A stretch of DNA of 6,587 bases from CAZVAP01 sp964625125 (lineage in GTDB: Bacteria; Patescibacteriota; Gracilibacteria; Absconditabacterales; Absconditicoccaceae). Below, one piece after another: positions 1-5,573 of this stretch. The stretch spans positions 1-6,587 of the forward strand of contig CAZVAP010000033.1 of the NCBI GenBank assembly GCA_964625125.1. The letters run 5' to 3'. Under the pieces are notes generated by a model. The model was not told the origin of the DNA. It did not search any database and was given only the letters and a program-made list of their open reading frames with translations. The stretch's first letter is position 1; every line of letters starts with the position of its first letter. A program made the translations under genes and the position numbers.

Positions 1-1
1 T

Positions 2-2989
2 GGTAACTGTGCAAAAAGTTGTAAGATTTATGTAAGAGATGAAGGAGGGAACCCTGACCGGAGATTTAAAAATGTAACTTTAAAAAATTTTGAAGAGATT
101 AAAACAACTGATAAGGTGATAAAATTTGGTAAAGAATGATCTGGTACTTCAAATTGAGTTAATAATCAGGATTGAAATACTAAATTATCTAATAATCATT
201 CTAGTCATTATTCTTTTAAAAATTTATCTTCTTATAAATACTTAATTCCTGCTTATTGGTGGAGTTATGATTTAAATAAAAAATTGCTTTATTTGCCTAA
301 TAAATCTTCTATTGTAATTATTAATCCTTCAGATTGAAATTTTAATTCAACAGAAAATGTATTTGTAGATGAAATACAAAAAACTCATAGTAAAAATAAT
401 TTAGCTATTGGTTATATTTATACAAGATATTGAAAAAGAAGTATAAGTGATGTAAATTCTAGGGTAGACAGCCGGTTGAAATATTATCCTAATATAGATT
501 GATTTTTTCTAGATGAAGTTTCTACTGATAAGAAATATTTAGAACACTATAAACAAATTATTGACTATATTAAATCTAAAAATCCTAATTTTGTTGTAAT
601 TTTAAACCCAGGAATTACTCCATACGAGGGTTATTTAAAAATAGCAGATAATGTAGTAATTTATGAAGACCCTTGTAAAAATTATTCAACTTATAGTTTA
701 CCTGAATGGACTAAAAAATATCCTAATTATAAGATAACATTTTTAGGTTATACTTGTGATAAAAAACAATATGAAAAATTGTCTGATAAATACAAAAATT
801 ATATACAATATTTTACAAATGATGGAGGTGACTGAAATCCTTGGGATAGTTTTTCAAAGTATTTAGAATCAGATATTACTTCTAAAAAAGTAAATCAAAC
901 ATATGCTAAATCTGATAGTGTTAAAAAGGTACCTTTTGATATAGAAAAATTTAAACCAACTTTGTCACAATGTAAGTTAACTTATCCTGATTCACATACA
1001 AAAGTAGTTGATAAATGACAATTTGCAGGATATAAATCTGATTTTTTTTATGCTGATAAGGATGATAATCTTGTTTTTGTTTTATCAAAGAAATCTTGAG
1101 ATTGAAAGTTAAGAAATGAGTTGAGACAACAACAAAATCATAGAGATTTATGATGGGACATACATAAAAATATCCATATTTTAAATGCTGATGTTAAGTT
1201 ATATCCTATACCTTCTAATTCTTCTTTAAGAGAGTATACTTTCTTACAAATTCATTCTGAACATCATCCTTTATTAAGAGTAGCAGTAGTAAAAGATAAA
1301 AAATGAAAAAATAATCATATATGGGCTATTGTAAGAATTAATACTAATGATTCAGGCCATAGAACTGATCGGTATGATTTAGGGCAGGTTGGAAGCAGTT
1401 TCACTAATATTAAAATTAAAACACAGAATGATAAATTGATTATTAGCAGAGATTGAAAAGTTATTGTAAATAAAGATATTTCTTATTGGCCTGAAAAGTA
1501 CAATTATTTTAAGGCATGAATTTATGATAGTAAAGATAGTGATTGACCTTTTACTATAAAGATTAAGTTTAAATCCTTGCAAATGTTAGAATCTTCTAAT
1601 ACTTCTACTAAGACTTCTACTAATACTTCAAACAATAATTGAGAGTATAAATGATTTACAACGAAAAAAACTAGTAAAGTTACAGAAAGTAATAATTCTG
1701 TTTATGTTCCAAAATATAATAGTTTTGAATTTAGTCCTTATACTGATGCTAGTTTATATCCATTTGAGGAATTATCTAAAGTATATAGAAAAACAAATCA
1801 AAAAAACTATACATTGGCTTTTATTGTGTCTAATAATGGAAAGTGTAGTGCTTCTTGGGGAGGGTATTATAATATAGAAAAATGACCTGATGCTTGGATA
1901 AATTGACAACATAAATATTTATATGATGAAGTTAATTTTGTTAAAAAAAAGTGAGGTAAAATAACTGTTTCTTTTGGTGGTGCTAGTTGAATCCCTTTGT
2001 TTGAATCTTGTAACTCTGTTAATGATTTATTTAATCAGTATAAAAAAGTTATTAATCAACTTAAACCTTATGCTTTGGATTTTGATATAGAAGGTATTTA
2101 TTTATCTAAAACAAAAGATTTTGATAAATTATTTTTAGCTCTTAAAAAAGTTAATCTATATTATCCAAATGTAAAAATTTGGTTTACTTTACCAGTTATG
2201 CCTTATGGTTTAGATACTAATTGACTTAGATTTGTAAAAAATTTGATTAAATCTTGAGTTAAATTTTCTGGGATAAATATAATGGCTATGGATTATGGCT
2301 CTAGTTATACAGGAGATATGGCAGATTATGCTATCAAGGCTGCTAATAATGTAGCTAATCAACTAGTTAACTTATATAAAAATTATGGAAAATATGTATC
2401 TTCTTCTAAAGCTTATAATATGCTGTGAATTACTCCTATGATTTGATTAAATGACGTTACTTCTGAAAATTTTACTTTATCTGATGCAAAAAAATTAAGG
2501 GATTTTGTTGTAACACATAATATTTCTAAAATTTCTTATTGGGATTTAAATAGAGATCATCCTTGTGCTTTTAATACAGTTAATTTAAAATGTTCTAGTA
2601 AAAACAATCAAACAAAGGATTATCAATACTTACTTACTTTAAAATGAGAAAATATTGAAACTTTTACTTCTTCAAAATCTTTTTTGGAAAATATAAATCC
2701 TGAAAGAAAGAAAATTGCTAGCTTAAAATGGAAATCACTTGATATGTCTAATTTTAATTCTACTTTAAGATACTATTATTCAATATTTTCTAACTTCTTT
2801 TATGAAAAAAAGAAAATTATTTTAAACAATCCAGCTTATCAAACAGATGATTATTTCAATTATCTAAAATCTTTTAATCTGTATGTAAATATGTTATTCA
2901 GTGATTTAAATACTTGAAATGTTCAGTGAATATATTCTTATTTATCCTTTTTTAAACTAATTATTAAAAATTTATTGAATGTGAAATAA
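2..2989 (+). CDS. Multidomain polysaccharide-degrading enzyme: spherulin-4-like + PL7 alginate lyase + GH18 chitinase (5' partial)
   Basis: This is the last 995 residues of a larger protein, open from the left edge to TAA with 28 in-frame TGA read as Gly. Residue numbers count from the edge. Residues 1-80 are the tail of an unidentified domain plus an Asn/Ser/Gly-rich linker. Residues about 81-290 resemble the spherulation-specific family 4 / GH135 fold: LIPAYWW (81-87), INPSDG, GYIYTRYG (G144) and IDGFFLDE (165-172). Residues about 317-525 are a PL7 alginate lyase with all three signature motifs: RNELRQ (371-376), QIH (416-418) and YFKAGIY (502-508). A Thr/Ser/Asn linker follows (531-546). 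Residues about 570-880 are a GH18 chitinase with SFGGASG (657-663), DFDIEG (693-698; Glu697 the expected acid), MAMDYG (761-766) and Trp847. The last 110 or so residues look helical, with no LPXTG or clear membrane anchor. By family, the domains would cleave galactosaminoglycan-like polymers, alginate and chitin. Secretion is inferred, because the N-terminus is outside the window. The lyase and chitinase calls are firm; the first domain is less certain. Confidence 0.88.
1601..1630 (+). repeat. 12-bp tandem repeat encoding a Thr-Ser linker
   Basis: There are two and a half copies of a 12-bp unit (ACTTCTACTAAG, ACTTCTACTAAT, then ACTTCA), coding for Thr-Ser-Thr-Lys/Asn. It lies in the low-complexity linker between the PL7 and GH18 domains and probably works as a flexible, slippage-prone spacer. 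Confidence 0.75.
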
Positions 2990-3710
2990 GAATATTTTGT
3001 TTTGACTATTAAAAAACTATACTTTAGAAGATGCTTTAGGTGTAGAAAAATCAGATAGACAATTTTTAGCTTATAAAAAGTTATATAAAAATAAAAACTT
3101 CTCTGATGAAGATTACCTTTTTCTAATTTTACAGAATGCTTTAATTTCTTATCAACTAAGTGGGAAAGGAGAAGACTATCATGAGGAATTTGCACTTGAA
3201 GCTGAGAAAAATTTTTCTGGTTTTGAAGATAATACAATGAAATTTTATAATTTCTTTGAAAGCTTTCTTAAAAATTGTAGAAACAATAGAAGATTTATAA
3301 ATATAAAATTAAAAAGAATAAAAAAAACTTTAGGTTTTTATGATAAATTTTCACAAAATATAGAGTTTTATTACAAAAATATGAGTATTTTGGCAGAAGA
3401 TTTGTCAAAAATTATGAATCAATCTAAAGAATCTAAAACTATAGTTTTTGCAGTAAAACTTTTTTCATATTGAGCAAGAAATGTATTTTGATATATAGAA
3501 AAATTTCCTGAAAATTTGATGATTCCTATTGATTCTAGATTAGAAAACTTATTTAAACTTTCTACAAAAAAAAGTAAATATACTAAACAAGAGATAAAAG
3601 AGTTTTATAAAGAACTATCTTTAAAATTAAATATTCCCTTATTGCATCTAGATGCTTTGCTTTGGGTTAATTATGAAAATTTGCTTGGAAAATTCCAAAA
3701 AACTAATTAA
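2979..3710 (+). CDS. AGOG-type 8-oxoguanine DNA glycosylase / AP lyase
   Basis: This 243-residue protein has four TGA-Gly codons and matches the AGOG family of helix-hairpin-helix DNA glycosylases. These excise 8-oxoguanine and nick the abasic site by beta-elimination. N-terminal family motif: ALISYQLSGKGEDY, with YQLS at 58-61. Core: KTIVFAVKLF from Lys153, then IPIDSR with Asp185. C-terminus: PLLHLDALLW. The Lys153-Asp185 distance of 32 equals that between the catalytic Lys140 and Asp172 reported for Pyrobaculum AGOG (from memory), so these are the likely Schiff-base lysine and helper aspartate. Total length is usual for the family. The ATG at 2979 overlaps the upstream stop by 11 nt and is the furthest upstream plausible start; TTG at 2997 is an alternative. 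There is no Shine-Dalgarno sequence, so translational coupling to the upstream gene is plausible. The family is mostly archaeal, so old lateral transfer is possible. Confidence 0.85.
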
Positions 3711-3775
3711 AAAAACTTGTAAAAAGTTTGTAAACTAGTAGTATTAATAATCATTTATTTTTTAATTTAGAAAAT
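3711..3775 (+). promoter_or_regulatory. Spacer with TTGTAAA direct repeat; weak promoter candidate
   Basis: This 65-nt A+T-rich gap lies between the glycosylase and thioredoxin genes. TTGTAAA occurs twice (3717-3723 and 3728-3734), 11 bp apart, about one helical turn. TTGTAA at 3717-3722 and TAGTAT at 3739-3744, 16 bp apart, each match the sigma70 consensus at only four of six positions. In sequence this A+T-rich, such matches arise readily by chance, so the promoter is tentative. No convincing terminator is present for the upstream gene. Confidence 0.25.
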
Positions 3776-4477
3776 ATGTCTTATATTGAAGCTACAGATC
3801 AAAATTTTGCTGAAATAGTAGAACAATCAGAACAACCTGTAGTGGTAGATTTTTGGGCACCTTGGTGTGCACCTTGTAGAATGCTAGCTCCTACTTTTGA
3901 GAAATTGTCTGATGAATATGAAGGAAAGATTAAATTTGTAAAAGTTAATGTTGATGAAAATCCTACTACAGCAATTAAATATATGGTTCAAGGTATTCCA
4001 ACTGTTATGATTTTTAAAGAGGGTAAGCCTTTTAAAACATTGGTATGAGTAAAACCAGAAGAAGAGTATAAGAGAGAATTTGATAGCTTATTGGGTGTTA
4101 ATACTGAAAATTCTAATGAATCAAATACTGCTTCTGAAGGCTGAATTATAAATGTAAATGGCTCTCAAGAATTTGAAAAAGCTCTAAAAGATAATGAAGA
4201 TAAACTTATTATTGCTGATTTTTGGGCACCTTGGTGTGGTCCTTGTAGAATGTTAGCTCCTACTTTAGAAAGGATAGCTGAGGATTATAAAGATAAAGTA
4301 GTTGTAGTTAAAGTTAATGTTGATGAACCAACTAATCAATCTTTAGCTATGCAATTTCAAGTTCAATCAATTCCAACTATTGCATTTATTCAAAAAGATA
4401 AACCTATTGAAGTAACTGTTGGAGCTTTACCATATGAAGCATTAAAAGATATTATTGAGAAAAAATTAAATAGCTAG
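3776..4477 (+). CDS. Tandem two-domain thioredoxin
   Basis: This 233-residue protein consists of two complete thioredoxin domains in one chain, likely a cytoplasmic thiol-disulfide reductant, as no signal peptide is visible. Domain 1 (about 1-108) has the active site WCAPC (Cys31, Cys34) and cis-proline motif GIPT. Domain 2 (about 124-233) has WCGPC (Cys154, Cys157) and SIPT. They are joined by a polar linker rich in Asn, Ser and Glu (109-123). Two TGA codons are read as Gly (residues 91 and 123). Gly91 is the conserved Gly after the last strand, and domain 2 encodes the same position with GGA. The CAPC motif in domain 1 departs from canonical CGPC and may shift its redox potential. The start is the first ATG of the domain at the usual distance from the active site; it has no Shine-Dalgarno. 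A strong terminator follows within 10 nt. Confidence 0.93.
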
Positions 4478-4481
4478 TTTT

Positions 4482-4511
4482 AAAGAGGTAGGGAATCCTA
4501 CTTCTTTTTTT
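4482..4511 (+). terminator. Intrinsic terminator after the thioredoxin gene
   Basis: An 11-bp stem (AAAGAGGTAGG pairing with CCTACTTCTTT, one G-U pair) closes a GAAT tetraloop and runs into seven T residues at 4505-4511. It starts 5 nt after the thioredoxin stop. The next gene's ATG is only 18 nt past it. Confidence 0.88.
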
Positions 4512-4529
4512 AATTATTTAAAAAATAGT

Positions 4530-5180
4530 ATGTTTGTTGTTATAGATTGAGTAGATGCAAGCTGAAAAACTACTCAGCTTAATCTATTAAAAGACTATTT
4601 TAATAAAGCTGATTATACCTATGAAACTTTTGATTTTCCTCAATATGATTTACCAAGTTCTTTTTTTGTAAAAGAGTATCTTAATTGAAATTTTAAAAAT
4701 GTAACTTCCCAGCAGGCTAGTTTATTTTATGCTTTAGATAGATATTATTCTAAAGAAAAACTTTTAAAAGCAATTCAAGAAAAGGACTTTGTTTTGTCTA
4801 ATAGATATACTACTTCAAATATAATTCATCAAGCTACTAAAGCAAAAACTGATATTGAAACTACACAAATAATTAAGTTTATTGAAGAGATAGAGTATGA
4901 TGTGTTATGATTACCTAAACCTGATAAAGTTATATTCTTAGATATGCATATTGATATAGCTTGGAAATTACTTTTGGATAGATGAGGGGGAAAAGGTAGA
5001 GATATACACGAAAATGATTACAATTATTTAAAAAATTCATATGAGAAATCTTTAAAATTAGCTAATAAATTAGGTTGGGAAATTGTAAAATGCTATGAGG
5101 GTAAAGAACCTTTATCAAAAGAAGAAATTAATCAAAGAATTTTAAATATAATTTTTTCAGATGGCTTCAAGAACAAATAA
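4530..5180 (+). CDS. tmk: Thymidylate kinase (dTMP kinase)
   Basis: This 216-residue protein phosphorylates dTMP to dTDP with ATP in the cytoplasm for dTTP synthesis. The N-terminus FVVIDGVDASGKTTQ is a textbook thymidylate kinase P-loop, in which Gly7 and Gly12 are both TGA codons (4548 and 4563). Further family marks are DFPQYD at about 35-40, ALDRY at 68-72, SNRY at 90-93 in place of the usual SDRY, and GLPKPDKVIFLD before a lid-like stretch DRGGGKGRD (150-158). The DFP...YLNG region resembles the thymidylate kinase branch that lacks the REPGG motif of E. coli Tmk. Length is normal. ATG at 4530 puts the P-loop at the extreme N-terminus, as expected. There is no Shine-Dalgarno and no room for a full promoter after the preceding terminator. 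The 3' end overlaps the next gene by 20 nt. Confidence 0.9.
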
Positions 5181-5502
5181 GCAATGAATAGCTAAAAAAA
5201 AGAAACAACTTGAAAAGTTGAAAATATTGAAGGTTTGAGCTAAAAGATGGTTAAAATTTAAAAATTTATCTGAGGAAGAAAAATTAGAAAAAGGGTTAAT
5301 ATTTGATTTAGTAAATCCTAAAAACAATAAATTTACACGGGATAAGTCTTGAAGAAAAATTATTTGTTTACAAACTGGCTTGAGAGAAGATACTGATTGA
5401 TATAGATTAATTTTTTTACCTAATTCTTCGGAAGTAAAATATGTTTATAAAGGGATTTCTTCAGCTTTAAGAAAAAAAATAAATAAATCTAAGAAAAATT
5501 AG
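5161..5502 (+). CDS. Small very basic protein, function unknown
   Basis: I do not recognise this 113-residue protein. It is rich in Lys, with a basic N-terminus (KKKK near residue 11), a basic C-terminal tail and a predicted alpha/beta middle (IICLQTGLRE, then YRLIFLP, then VKYVYKGI). Four in-frame TGA codons are read as Gly. One of the window's four CGG codons is residue 60. No cysteine pair, membrane segment or signal peptide is visible. The charge suggests nucleic-acid or ribosome binding, but that is inference only. The ATG at 5161 lies inside the thymidylate kinase gene, in another frame, with a 20-nt overlap, which suggests translational coupling. No Shine-Dalgarno precedes it. A terminator begins immediately after the stop. 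Confidence 0.7.
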
Positions 5503-5529
5503 TCTGTCAAATTTTTGACAGATTTTTTT
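5503..5529 (+). terminator. Intrinsic terminator after the small basic gene
   Basis: TCTGTCAA pairs with TTGACAGA around a four-base loop of A and T, followed by seven T residues at 5523-5529. It starts directly after the TAG stop and probably ends the tmk-small protein transcript. Confidence 0.85.
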
Positions 5530-5542
5530 AAAAAAGTAAAAT
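5515..5542 (+). promoter_or_regulatory. Sigma70-type promoter embedded in the terminator
   Basis: A perfect -35 box TTGACA (5515-5520) is followed after 16 bp by TAAAAT (5537-5542), five of six matches to the -10 consensus. Transcription would start near 5549, about 25 nt before the ATG at 5574. The -35 lies within the descending arm of the terminator hairpin, so the same bases serve both ends of adjacent transcription units. It is predicted from sequence only. Confidence 0.55.
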
Positions 5543-5573
5543 TTTAGTAGATTTTATTAAATAAAAATAAAAA

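Noticed and set aside
1379..1582. Antisense open frame of 67 codons opposite the PL7 region
   Set aside because: It is a shadow of the lyase-encoding strand, low-complexity and Asn/Ile-rich, with no domain signal.
1997..2917. Decayed chitinase pseudogene with many stop codons
   Set aside because: All apparent stops are TGA; the GH18 motifs are intact and the frame is continuous when TGA is Gly.
2938..3237. Antisense open frame of 99 codons across the enzyme/glycosylase junction
   Set aside because: It lies opposite the well-supported glycosylase N-terminus and overlap, and its translation looks like A+T-rich noise.
3711..3734. Hairpin AAACTT/AAGTTT as a terminator of the glycosylase gene
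   Set aside because: It is an A/T-only six-base stem with no T-run after it, too weak to support.
5161..5502. RelE-like toxin for the small basic protein
   Set aside because: A short YRLIF-type strand resembles the family, but no catalytic set or neighbouring antitoxin is visible.
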